Of a stretch of 64,000 nucleotides of DNA, positions 7,527-15,351 are shown piece after piece; within the stretch, counting starts at the first letter, position 1, and every line of letters begins with the position of its first letter. The DNA is from Catenuloplanes niger (GTDB lineage: Bacteria > Actinomycetota > Actinomycetes > Mycobacteriales > Micromonosporaceae). The stretch covers positions 6,829,001 through 6,893,000 of the forward strand of contig NZ_JAVDYC010000001.1 of assembly GCF_031458255.1 (NCBI RefSeq), read 5' to 3'. Below the pieces are notes generated by a model. That model worked only from the letters and a program-made list of their open reading frames with translations. It was not told the origin of the DNA and ran no database searches. The translations under genes and the position numbers were made by a program.

Positions 7527-10223
7527 TCAGGTCGGGCGGCGGCGTTCGATCGGCAGCCGCGACCGGGTGAGCAGGCCCGCGCCGAGCATCGCGACCAGCG
7601 GCACCACCAGGATCAACCCCAGGTTCGCCCACGGTACGGACAGCGGGTAGAGCGGGACCAACGGCCACGCGCCGGCGATCGCCTGGTTCCGCGCGGCCAG
7701 CACGGCGAACGCGGACCCGATGCCGGCCGCCACGCCGAGCAGCGACCCGAGCCCGGCGATCACACCGGACTGGCTCAGCGTCAGCAGCCGCCGGACGCGC
7801 GGCGCCGCACCGATCGCGGCCAGCGTGGACAGGTCCGCGCGCCCGTCCGCCGCGGCCAGGCCGGTCGCTATCCCGGCCGCGCCCAGCGTGATCAGCGTGG
7901 ACGCGGCGGCCAGCAGCCAGAGCATCGGCGATTCGTCGCCGGCCGGGCCGCGCTCGACGAACGCGGTGCCGCTGCCCGCCTCGGCCAGCGCCAGGTTGAG
8001 CCGGTCGAGCTCGCCGACGTCCGGTGCGGTGCCGGCAGCGACCACCAGACCGGCCGGCGCGGTGCCGAGACCGGCCTGCCGCACGACCTCGGGGGACAGC
8101 ACGGTGCCGGCGCCGAACCGGCCGGACTCCAGCAGGTAACCGGGCACCGCGATCTCCCGGGACTCCGCCTCGTCGGCGCCGGGCCGGGTGCGCAGCACCT
8201 GCAGCAGGGCCATGCCGTCGTCGAGCAGCGACGGATCGCCGACCACCACGCCGCCGCGGTCCAGCACGGCCACGGCCCGGTCGAGGTCCGGCCCGGACGC
8301 GCCGGTCAGCGCGACCAGCGTCTCCCGGCCGCCGACCGCGTCGCGGAACGTGGGGCCGCTGAAGTGCCAGGTCCGCTCGCACCGCGGGTCCTCGGCCAGC
8401 GCCAGGACCTGCTCCCGGGTGGCCGGTTCCCGTTCGTCGCCGGGGCACCGGGTGGCCGGTGGCCGGATCGCGACCAGGTTGCAGTTCTCGTACGTGGCCG
8501 GGTCCGCGCAGCCGGCCGCGGAGATCTCGGTGACGGCGGCGCCCGGGAGCAGGCGCTCGACCGCGGCGCGGGCCCGGTCCTCGGACGCCGGGTCGTAGTC
8601 GTCGCGGTAGTTCTCGTAGTCGACGCCGACGTAGCCGCGCGGAAGCCCGGCCAGGTAGCCCGCCTCGTCCTTCTCCGCCGTGCTGACCAGGTAGACACCG
8701 ATCGCGACCGTGCCCGCGACCGCGGCCATCACGGCGGAGACGGCCGGCGCGGACGACGACCGGTTGCGCGCGGTGTCGCGCAGCGCGATCCGCGGCGCCG
8801 GCGGCAGCACGCCGCCGAGCCGGGCGATCAACCCGACCAGCGACGGCGTGCACAGCACCAGGCCCAGCTGCGCCAGCACCAGGCCGGCCACGATCCGCTG
8901 GGCACCCCAGTCCGCGCTGTCCTGCGGGCCGAGCGCCGTGACGGCCGCGCCCGCGGCGGTCAGCACCAGCCCGGTGATCAGCCAGCGGCGCTTGGACCGG
9001 ACCACGCCGCGGCGCCCGGTGAACGCGGCCACCACGTCGGCGCGCGCGGCCGTGAACGCGGGCACGGTCGCGGCCAGCAGGCCGGTGACCACGGCCAGCA
9101 GCACGATCCCGGCGAGCATCGGCAGGTTGAAGCGGTATCCGCCGAACCGGGCGCCGGCGACCAGCTCCTCCGCGGCCGGGCGGGCCAGCACGGCGAGCAG
9201 CACCGCGGCGACCACGCCGACGACCGCGCCGGTGAAGCCGAGCGTCAGTCCGTCCGCGAGCACGATGCGGCGCAGGTGGGCGCGGGTGCCGCCGTTCGCG
9301 GCGACCAGCGCCAGCGACCGTTGCCGGCGCCGCGCGCCGACCGCGAACGCCGGCCCGGCCAGCAGGATGATCTCCAGCATGGCGAGACCGGAGACGACCG
9401 TCACGATGTTCAGGCCACGCTCCGGGGGAGCGGAGCCGTCCCAGGGCAGCGCCGTGATGGACGGGTCCGGCGGGTCGAGCAGCACGGCCCGGGAGGTGAC
9501 CGCGACGCCGCGCCGGTTGATCTGGTTGACCTGGACCCAGTCGATCGGCTCCGGCGTGTCCGCCAGCCACTGACCCGACCCCTCGACGCCGGGCTCCGGG
9601 AACGTGCCGGGCGGGAAGACCAAGAACTCGCCCAGGTCGGCGTGGAACTCCATGGTGCCGACCACGGTCCACGAGCGGTCCCGCTCGCGGGACTCGATCG
9701 TGTCGCCGAACCGGGCCCGGGCGGCCTCGGACATCGCGACCTCGCCGGGCGCGGACGGGGCGCGGCCGTCCAGCAGTTCGATCATGCCCTCGAAGATCGG
9801 GTCGGCCAGGTCCAGTTGCGCCGTCTCGGCCGGGGCCAACCCGCCGGTGGCGGTGCGGAACTCCGCCCCGCCGAACGACATCGGCACGACCCGGCTGCCG
9901 GCGGGCAGCACGTCGAGCGCCTCCGCCTCGGTCATGCCGGTGCGGCCGTCGCCGCTGCTGTCGGCCGCGGCGGGCATCCACTGCTCACCGTCGGCGCCCT
10001 GCACGATCGGTTCGTCGAGCCGCGGCAGCAGCAGTGCGTCGGCCGCGCCGAGCGTGCGGGTGGCGGTCTCCGGCGGCGTGAGCGTGAGCATGTCGTAGGA
10101 CGCGGCCGCGTAGCCCAGCGCGCAGACCGGCACCGCGATCATGGCCACCACCAGCGCGGACCGGCCCTTGGCGCGGCGCATCTCACGCCGGGAGATCCGC
10201 AGCGCGGTCAACCAGGACCTCAT
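7527..10223 (-). CDS. ABC transporter permease, FtsX/MacB type
   Basis: 898-aa membrane protein. The N-terminus has basic residues then a membrane anchor (ALVVAMIAVPVCALGYAA), followed by a large extracytoplasmic domain of about 250 residues. Next come multi-spanning FtsX-like segments (for example IVTVVSGLAMLEIILLAGPAF), a second extracytoplasmic insertion, and a final group of membrane helices (LWLLAAASTLITLGAAGIATG and the C-terminal hydrophobic stretch). This is the duplicated-FtsX architecture of actinobacterial exporters for peptides or lipids; the cargo is unknown. Its ATG overlaps the TGA of the ATPase gene (ATGA), so the two are translationally coupled. Confidence 0.88.
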   Translation of the reverse strand: MRSWLTALRISRREMRRAKGRSALVVAMIAVPVCALGYAAASYDMLTLTPPETATRTLGAADALLLPRLDEPIVQGADGEQWMPAAADSSGDGRTGMTEAEALDVLPAGSRVVPMSFGGAEFRTATGGLAPAETAQLDLADPIFEGMIELLDGRAPSAPGEVAMSEAARARFGDTIESRERDRSWTVVGTMEFHADLGEFLVFPPGTFPEPGVEGSGQWLADTPEPIDWVQVNQINRRGVAVTSRAVLLDPPDPSITALPWDGSAPPERGLNIVTVVSGLAMLEIILLAGPAFAVGARRRQRSLALVAANGGTRAHLRRIVLADGLTLGFTGAVVGVVAAVLLAVLARPAAEELVAGARFGGYRFNLPMLAGIVLLAVVTGLLAATVPAFTAARADVVAAFTGRRGVVRSKRRWLITGLVLTAAGAAVTALGPQDSADWGAQRIVAGLVLAQLGLVLCTPSLVGLIARLGGVLPPAPRIALRDTARNRSSSAPAVSAVMAAVAGTVAIGVYLVSTAEKDEAGYLAGLPRGYVGVDYENYRDDYDPASEDRARAAVERLLPGAAVTEISAAGCADPATYENCNLVAIRPPATRCPGDEREPATREQVLALAEDPRCERTWHFSGPTFRDAVGGRETLVALTGASGPDLDRAVAVLDRGGVVVGDPSLLDDGMALLQVLRTRPGADEAESREIAVPGYLLESGRFGAGTVLSPEVVRQAGLGTAPAGLVVAAGTAPDVGELDRLNLALAEAGSGTAFVERGPAGDESPMLWLLAAASTLITLGAAGIATGLAAADGRADLSTLAAIGAAPRVRRLLTLSQSGVIAGLGSLLGVAAGIGSAFAVLAARNQAIAGAWPLVPLYPLSVPWANLGLILVVPLVAMLGAGLLTRSRLPIERRRPT

Positions 10224-10942
10224 GTGGTGTGCTCCAGCAGGTCGTCCGCGCTGCCGAGCGGGCCGGACGAGTCGACGATGACGCCGTCGCGCAGGAAGAT
10301 CACCCGGTCGGCCCAGCCGGCGTGCCGGGCCTCGTGCGTGACCAGCAGGCCGGCCGCGCCCGCGTCGACGCGCTCCCGCAGCACCCGCAGCACGGCCTCG
10401 CCGGTCTGCGAGTCCAGCGCGCCGGTCGGTTCGTCCGCCAGCACCAGGCGGCGCTCGCCGACCAGCGCCCGGGCGATCGCGACGCGCTGCTGCTGACCGC
10501 CGGACATCTCGTCCGGGAAGCGGGCGGCCAGGTCCGCGAGCCCGACCTCGGACAGCGACGCGATCGCGGCGCGGCGGGCGGCCCGGATGCCGACGCCGTC
10601 GAGTTCGAGCGGGAGCGCCACGTTCTCCGCGGCGGTGAGGCTGGGCAGCAGGTTGAAGTCCTGGAACACGTAGCCGATCGTCCGGCGGCGTACCCGGGAC
10701 AGCTCGCGGTTGCTCAGCGTGCCGAGCGCCCGGCCCTCGACCAGGACCTCGCCGGCGGCCGGGCGATCCAGGCCGCCGGCCAGGTTGAGCAGCGTGGACT
10801 TGCCGGACCCGGACGGCCCCATGATCGCGACCAGCTCGCCGGGCCGGACCCGCAGCGTGACGCCGCGCAGCGCGTGCACCGCGGCCGCGCCGGTGCCGTG
10901 GGTGTGGTGGACGTCGGCGATCTCCAGTACCGCGTCGCTCAT
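10220..10942 (-). CDS. ABC transporter ATP-binding protein, LolD/MacB type
   Basis: 240-aa ATPase partner of the FtsX-type permease encoded next. Walker A GPSGSGKST, Q-loop FQDFNLLPSLTAAENV, signature MSGGQQQRVAIARA, Walker B LVLADEPTGALD and switch His (VTHEARHA) are all intact. The ATG at 10942 overlaps the stop of the PadR gene (ATGA), and its own stop overlaps the permease start in the same way. The upstream open frame is not coding, because homology begins exactly at this ATG (SDAVLEIADVHH). Confidence 0.95.
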   Translation of the reverse strand: MSDAVLEIADVHHTHGTGAAAVHALRGVTLRVRPGELVAIMGPSGSGKSTLLNLAGGLDRPAAGEVLVEGRALGTLSNRELSRVRRRTIGYVFQDFNLLPSLTAAENVALPLELDGVGIRAARRAAIASLSEVGLADLAARFPDEMSGGQQQRVAIARALVGERRLVLADEPTGALDSQTGEAVLRVLRERVDAGAAGLLVTHEARHAGWADRVIFLRDGVIVDSSGPLGSADDLLEHTT

Positions 10943-11517
10943 CGGCCGGCTCCTTCGCGGTCCTCGGCGCTCGCGTCCCGTTCCGCCGGCTTCACGGCCG
11001 GGGCCGGCCGGTAGCGCAGGACGGTCGCCTCGCAGTGGTCCAGCCAGCGGATCTCCGCCTCGCACTGGAAGATCATCGCGTCCAGGACCAGCCGCCAGGA
11101 GAGATCGCCGGTGTCCTGGCGGCGCTTCAGCCGGGTGTACTCCTGCAGGGCCCGGACCCCGGCGGTGCGCTGGCTCTGCACGACCGCGCCGACGTCCACC
11201 CCCGGCGTGGTCATCGCCAGCGCCAGCTTGATCGCGAGCTCGTCGCGGGGCCGGTCGGTGCGCTCCAGCGGGGTGGCGAACCAGCGTGCCAGCTCGGCCC
11301 GGCCGGTTCCGGTGATCTCGTACGGCCGCTGGCCGCCGTCGTTCTCCGGCAGCGGGTGCACGAGCTCGTCGCGTTCGAGCCGCGACAGCGTGGTGTAGAC
11401 CTGCCCGATGTTCAGCGACCAGGTGCCGCCCACGCTCTCCTCGAACGCGGCGCGCAACTGGTAGCCGTACATGGGTCCGCGCTCCAGGAGCGCCAGCAGG
11501 CCATGACGAATGGACAT
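10939..11517 (-). CDS. PadR-family transcriptional regulator
   Basis: 192-aa repressor-type regulator. The N-terminal winged helix reads MSIRHGLLALLERGPMYGYQLR, then GQVYTTLSRLERDELV and PYEITGTGRAELARWF. The C-terminal dimerisation helices are of the longer Vir/PadR-C type. ATG 11517 starts the conserved domain; the further upstream frame contains the operator region and is rejected. It is the first gene of a coupled three-gene unit with an ABC exporter, the usual layout in which PadR represses its own operon until an effector, often a drug or antimicrobial peptide, is present. Palindromes 10-80 bp upstream are likely operators. Confidence 0.92.
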   Translation of the reverse strand: MSIRHGLLALLERGPMYGYQLRAAFEESVGGTWSLNIGQVYTTLSRLERDELVHPLPENDGGQRPYEITGTGRAELARWFATPLERTDRPRDELAIKLALAMTTPGVDVGAVVQSQRTAGVRALQEYTRLKRRQDTGDLSWRLVLDAMIFQCEAEIRWLDHCEATVLRYRPAPAVKPAERDASAEDREGAGR

Positions 11518-11526
11518 GCCTACGGA

Positions 11527-11536
11527 GTATGCATAC
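11527..11536. promoter_or_regulatory. Probable PadR operator 1
   Basis: GTATGCATAC is a perfect 10-bp palindrome 9 bp upstream of the PadR start. It shares the half-site GTATGC with the second palindrome. PadR proteins typically bind such AT-containing dyads. Confidence 0.55.
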
Positions 11537-11573
11537 CGAGTATGTGGTGCGCAACAATTCATCCTCCGCGGAC

Positions 11574-11598
11574 CCGGTATGCGCCGACCGCATACCGG
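11574..11598. promoter_or_regulatory. Probable PadR operator 2
   Basis: CCGGTATGCG and CGCATACCGG form a perfect 10-bp inverted repeat with a 5-bp spacer. The half-site GTATGC recurs from operator 1, 47 bp away. It lies in the gap between the divergent padR and luxR-type genes and could serve either, with PadR autoregulation more likely. Confidence 0.55.
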
Positions 11599-11708
11599 CT
11601 CGACGGATGTCGCATCGGTGATCACCCGCGGCATTCCGCACAATTCTCCCGGCGGGGACCGGGCGCGGCGGAACGATCGGCCGGCGGTTCCCGGCGAGAG
11701 GCGGTGCC

Positions 11709-12140
11709 ATGTCAGAGGACGTTCGACGATCGCCTGTCCGCACCGCGGCAGCCGTCATCCGCGTCCTGCGGGGCGACCGGACCACCTCGAAGATCCAGAT
11801 CACCGTGGACCTCGACGACCGGGTGTACGAGGCGCTGCGGACCGGAACGGCCGATGTCGCACCCGGGTGTGCCGGGACCGGTGCGCCGAGCGGGTCCGCA
11901 CTCGACGCGCTCACCGGGCGCGAACGCGAGGTGCTGGTGCACATGGCCAGGGGCAGGTCCAACACGGAGATCTCGGCCGCGCTGTTCATCGCGGAGCACA
12001 CGACGAAGACCCACGTCCGGCGCATCCTGCGGAAGCTGGGCCTGCGCGACCGCGTGCACGCGGTCGTCTTCGCCTACGAGACCGGTCTCGTGGCACCGGG
12101 CTCCGCGGCCGACGCCGTGCCGGCGGAGGATGCCACCTGA
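11709..12140 (+). CDS. Short LuxR-type HTH regulator without receiver domain
   Basis: 143 aa. The C-terminal half is a clear LuxR/NarL DNA-binding domain: LTGREREVLVHMARGRSNTE, then ISAALFIAEHTTKTHVRRIL and KLGLRDRVHAVVFAYETGLV. The first 60 residues (KIQITVDLDDRVYEALRTG) are too short for a phosphoacceptor receiver and contain no DD/K pattern, so it is an orphan NarL-like regulator. The ATG at 11709 has GAGAGG upstream. It is divergent from the PadR operon. The target is unknown. Confidence 0.88.
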   Translation: MSEDVRRSPVRTAAAVIRVLRGDRTTSKIQITVDLDDRVYEALRTGTADVAPGCAGTGAPSGSALDALTGREREVLVHMARGRSNTEISAALFIAEHTTKTHVRRILRKLGLRDRVHAVVFAYETGLVAPGSAADAVPAEDAT

Positions 12141-12506
12141 CCCGCTCCACCGACACGAGGCCCGGTAGGACGGCCGCGGCCCTCGGTGCTGCCCAGCCGC
12201 GCCGCGCTGGTCATGATCGCTGTCTTCGCCGGGTTCGCCGCCGCGGGGAACCCGGCCCGGCCGCTCGGTGAGCCGGCCGCGCGTACCTCTGGCGAGGGAT
12301 GCGGACCCCTCCGCGGACTGATGGCGGAGATCAATGCCGCCCATACCGTGGCGTCAATGAAAATCCCACGTTGTCCGGCCGCCGACTCCGCGCCATCGCC
12401 GCGAGCCTCACGCGGGCGGTTCCGGGCATATGCCGAGCCGGGGACGGTCCGGTCCGGGGACGATCCGGGGGAATCCCGGACGCCGGCCGCGGAGCGGGAG
12501 CGTCGG
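12141..12506. other. 366-bp gap between the LuxR-type gene and ECF sigma gene 1
   Basis: No convincing gene. An open frame in phase with the sigma factor extends to an ATG at 12186 and would add a hydrophobic stretch. It has no sigma-factor homology, low complexity and no good ribosome-binding site. The sequence is the presumed promoter region of the sigma gene, but no ECF-type -35/-10 pair could be placed confidently. Confidence 0.4.
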
Positions 12507-12995
12507 ATGCGGACGCTCGTCCGGGCGAACGCCGACACGCTGCATCGTTACCTGCTGCGCATGGCGAACGGCCGGTGGGAGGCGGCCGAGGACATGCTGC
12601 AGGAGACGATGCTGCGGGCGTGGCACAGGATCGACGACCTGCCGGCCGAGGAGGAAGCGCTGCGCCGCTGGCTCTTCACGGTGGCCCGCAACGTGGCGAT
12701 CGACGCGTCGCGGGCTCAGTCGGTCCGGCCGACCGAGATCGTCGGCGTCGACGTCACGTGGATCCCGGCGGCCGGCAGCGTCGCGGACGCGGTGGTGGAA
12801 CGGCAGGCGCTGCTCGGCGCGCTGCAGGAGCTGAGTCCGGACCAGCGCACCGTGCTCCTGTCCCTCTACGTGCGGGACGTCTCCGTGGCGGAGGCCGCGG
12901 ACGTCATCGGCGTACCCGAGGGCACGGTCCGCTCCCGCTCGTTCTATGCGTTGCGCAGAATGCGGGAACTCCTCGGGCCGGGCTTCCGGCGGTGA
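12507..12995 (+). CDS. ECF RNA polymerase sigma factor 1
   Basis: 162-aa extracytoplasmic-function sigma-70. Region 2 covers DTLHRYLLRMANGRWEAAED and MLQETMLRAWHRIDDLP. Region 4 covers LQELSPDQRTVLLSLYVRDV followed by the HTH SVAEAADVIGVPEGTVRSRS. ATG 12507 has GGGAG 6 bp upstream and matches where region 2 begins; longer in-frame starts exist upstream. No anti-sigma gene is adjacent. The TGA stop is part of a TGAAC-N17-CGT promoter-like pair leading into the secreted chorismate mutase gene, which is a candidate target. Confidence 0.9.
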   Translation: MRTLVRANADTLHRYLLRMANGRWEAAEDMLQETMLRAWHRIDDLPAEEEALRRWLFTVARNVAIDASRAQSVRPTEIVGVDVTWIPAAGSVADAVVERQALLGALQELSPDQRTVLLSLYVRDVSVAEAADVIGVPEGTVRSRSFYALRRMRELLGPGFRR

Positions 12996-13017
12996 ACACG
13001 ACGGGCCCGCCGTGCGT
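12993..13017 (+). promoter_or_regulatory. ECF-type promoter candidate for the chorismate mutase gene
   Basis: TGAAC (12993-12997), a 17-bp spacer, then CGT (13015-13017), 24 bp before the ATG. Element sequence and spacing are identical to the three giant-operon promoters in this window. A single site could arise by chance, because CGT is common here and the TGA doubles as the sigma-gene stop codon. Confidence 0.45.
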
Positions 13018-13040
13018 CGTGAGAGGGCGTGGAGAACACA

Positions 13041-13661
13041 ATGGAAACGGCGTCCGGGCGACGCCGGATGTCAGCGACGACGGCGTGGTCATGGCGGCTG
13101 GCGAGCGTCTGCACGGTCGCGGTGGCGGGCCTGGTCACCTCCGCCCTGCCCGCGCAGGCGGCGAGCGTACCGGCCGGTGGGCTGACCGCCCTGGTCGGTC
13201 TCTCCGCCGAGCGGATCCTGCTGGCGGACAAGGTGGCTGCCGCGAAGTTCGGCACCACCGCACCGATCGAGGACCCGGTCCGCGAGCAGCAGGTGCTGGA
13301 CCAGGCCGCCGCGCTCGCGGTGCAGGCCGGCATCGACCCGGTGGACACGGTGGAGTTCTTCCGGGCGCAGATCGAGTCGAGCAAGGTGGTGCAGCGCGGC
13401 CTGTTCGACCTGTGGACGCGGCGCCCGGAGCTGGCGCCGACCGAGCGCCCGGACCTGGCGACCGAGGTCCGCCCGGAGCTGGACCGCATCACCGTGCAGT
13501 TCATCGGGGAGCTGGCGGCCTCGGAGAGCCTGCGCGGCCCGACACCGCGGTGCGTCGTCTCGCTGGTCGTCGCCGGGACGAAGGCGGAGCGCCAGTACCG
13601 GCTCGACCGGCTGCACGAGCGGGCGCTGCGCGGCGCGGTCACCCCGGTGTGCGCCCGCTGA
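13041..13661 (+). CDS. Secreted chorismate mutase, AroQ gamma class
   Basis: 206 aa with a signal peptide (Arg-rich start, TVAVAGLVTSALPAQA with cleavage after AQA). The mature part follows the exported mycobacterial *MtCM type: LVGLSAERILLADKVAAAKF supplies the catalytic Arg/Lys helix, then DPVREQQVLDQAA, VEFFRAQIESSKVVQ and LDRITVQFIGELA. Two Cys in the mature chain near the C-terminus (PRCVVS and TPVCAR) fit the disulfide of the family. It converts chorismate to prephenate outside the cytoplasm; the physiological role of secreted forms is unsettled. ATG 13041 has GGAG 6 bp upstream. It lies right behind ECF sigma gene 1 and is probably controlled by an ECF promoter. Confidence 0.88.
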   Translation: METASGRRRMSATTAWSWRLASVCTVAVAGLVTSALPAQAASVPAGGLTALVGLSAERILLADKVAAAKFGTTAPIEDPVREQQVLDQAAALAVQAGIDPVDTVEFFRAQIESSKVVQRGLFDLWTRRPELAPTERPDLATEVRPELDRITVQFIGELAASESLRGPTPRCVVSLVVAGTKAERQYRLDRLHERALRGAVTPVCAR

Positions 13662-13677
13662 TCGAAACCTTGCCCAC

Positions 13678-13707
13678 GGCCGGCTCGACCGGTTGGTCGA
13701 GCCGGCC
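13678..13707 (+). terminator. Hairpin terminator after the chorismate mutase gene
   Basis: 13-bp perfect arms GGCCGGCTCGACC and GGTCGAGCCGGCC enclose the tetraloop GGTT, 17 bp after the stop codon. There is no T-tract, as is usual in this genome class. Confidence 0.7.
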
Positions 13708-13754
13708 CCGTGTCCGGACCGGTCGAGTGCGGAACAGGATGCATGTGACGACGC

Positions 13755-15166
13755 GTGAAGGACCAAGCCTTGAGTGAGTACGACGTGTTGAGGGCGGTGC
13801 TCGACGCGCAGCGGGCGGCCTTCCTGCGCGAGGGTCCGCCATCGGCCGAGGTCCGGCGTAACCGGCTCGACCGGTTTCAGGTCGCCGTCCTGGGGGCCGC
13901 GGACTTCGGTCACCGGCCGGACGCGTTCAGCCTCATGCTGGAGATCATGACGGCGGTAGGTGGCATCGCCCACCTGCACGACAACCTCGAGGAGTGGATG
14001 GCGCCCGTTCCGGTACCCGGTTCCGAGCAGGCCGGCATGCCCACGACGATCGACACCGTGCCGCTCGGGGTGGTCGGCGTGGCCGGACCCTGGAACATTC
14101 CGGTCGGGCTGGTGATCCAACCGGCGGCCGAGGCACTCGCGGCCGGTAATCGCGTGATGATCAAGTTTTCGGACCTGGTCCCGCAGGCCGGCGCCGTCCT
14201 GGCCCGGGCCGTCGACGCCGAGTTCGACGCCGAGGAGCTGATGGTGGTCGACGGTGGAGTCGACACCGCCGTGGCGTTCTCCGACCTGCCGTTCGACCAT
14301 CTGCTCTTCACCGGTTCGACCGCGGTCGGCCGGGCTGTCCAGCGCGCGGCGGCCGCCAACCTCGTTCCGGTCACGCTGGAGCTGGGGGGCAAGAACCCGG
14401 CGCGGACCTCGGCCTGGCCGCTGAGCGGATCGCGGTCTCCCGCACGGCCAACGGTGGACAGGCGTGCCTCTGCCCGGACTACGTGTTCGTGCCGCGCGAC
14501 CGCCTTGCCGAGTTCGTCGAGTTGACCAGCGAGGCCTTCCGAAGGCTCTATCCGGATTTCGCCTCCGACCCGGCGGTCACTCCGATCATCGACGACCGGA
14601 ACGTCGCGCGGGTGACCGGACTGATCGGTGACGCCCGGGACAAGGGCGCCACGCTCGTCGAGGCAGGGACGTCGAACACCGCCGCCCGCCGGATCGCACC
14701 CACCCTCCTGCTGGAGGTCACCGAGGACATGGCCGTGACCCGGGAAGAGGTCTTCGGACCGGTGCTGACCGTCTACCCGTACGACGAGATCACCGAAGTG
14801 GTCGAATACGTCACGGCGCACCCGGCTCCCCTGACCGCCTACTGGTACGGCGAGGACTCGGCGGACTTCCGGTTCTTCCGCCACCGCACCACCTCCGGAG
14901 GCATCACCCGTAACGACTACGCCGCGTACATGCTGCTGCCCGACGTCCCCTTCGGTGGCGTGGGCCGCAGCGGAACGGGCTCGTACAACGGCAAGGCCGG
15001 GTTCGACACGTTCAGCCACCGGCGGGCCGTGGCGACCACGACCTTCCCCGGCGGTGTCGCCGGCATGCTGGGGCCCGCGTCCATGAGGACCCCGGCCGTG
15101 GCCGAGGGCATGCGGGCCCAGATCGCCGGGGCATACCGTGCCGCGCTCGACCGCCTCGGGCGGTGA
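13755..15166 (+). pseudogene. Aldehyde dehydrogenase (coniferyl-aldehyde type), frameshifted
   Basis: Two overlapping frames give one ALDH. The first (13755 to about 14402) runs from the N-terminus through GVAGPWNIPVG and FTGSTAVGRAVQRAAA to LELGGKNPA, which holds the catalytic Glu. Homology then resumes in another frame from about 14402 as ADLGLAAERIAVSRTANGGQ with the nucleophile Cys in QACLCPDYVFVP, and continues to the C-terminal PFGGVGRSGTGSYNGKAGFD. About five residues expected after GKNPA are also missing, so a small deletion (13-16 nt would fit) is more likely than a single-base error. General base and nucleophile end up in different frames, so no active enzyme is expected. The start may be GTG 13755 or TTG 13770. 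Confidence 0.85.
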
Positions 15167-15351
15167 AGCCGACCGGGCACGCCGCCTCCGGCGAACCGCT
15201 CCGCGATCGCCAGGTGGCGGATGATCGGGCACGAGGACGGCACCCGATCCGTAGCGCGGCCCGGGGTCACGGCCGCCCGGCACCGCCCGGTGCGCGTACC
15301 GCGGAAGCCGCCCGCCGAGTCGCCAGGCCGTCCACGGCCGCCGCGGCACCC

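Noticed and set aside
6954-10496. An 1180-codon plus-strand frame across the ABC permease region
   Set aside because: The minus strand encodes a clear FtsX permease and VOC protein there; the plus-strand translation has no recognisable features.
12186-12506. N-terminal extension of ECF sigma 1 with a hydrophobic start
   Set aside because: The extension has no sigma-factor homology and no ribosome-binding site, whereas ATG 12507 has a good one at the point where region 2 begins.
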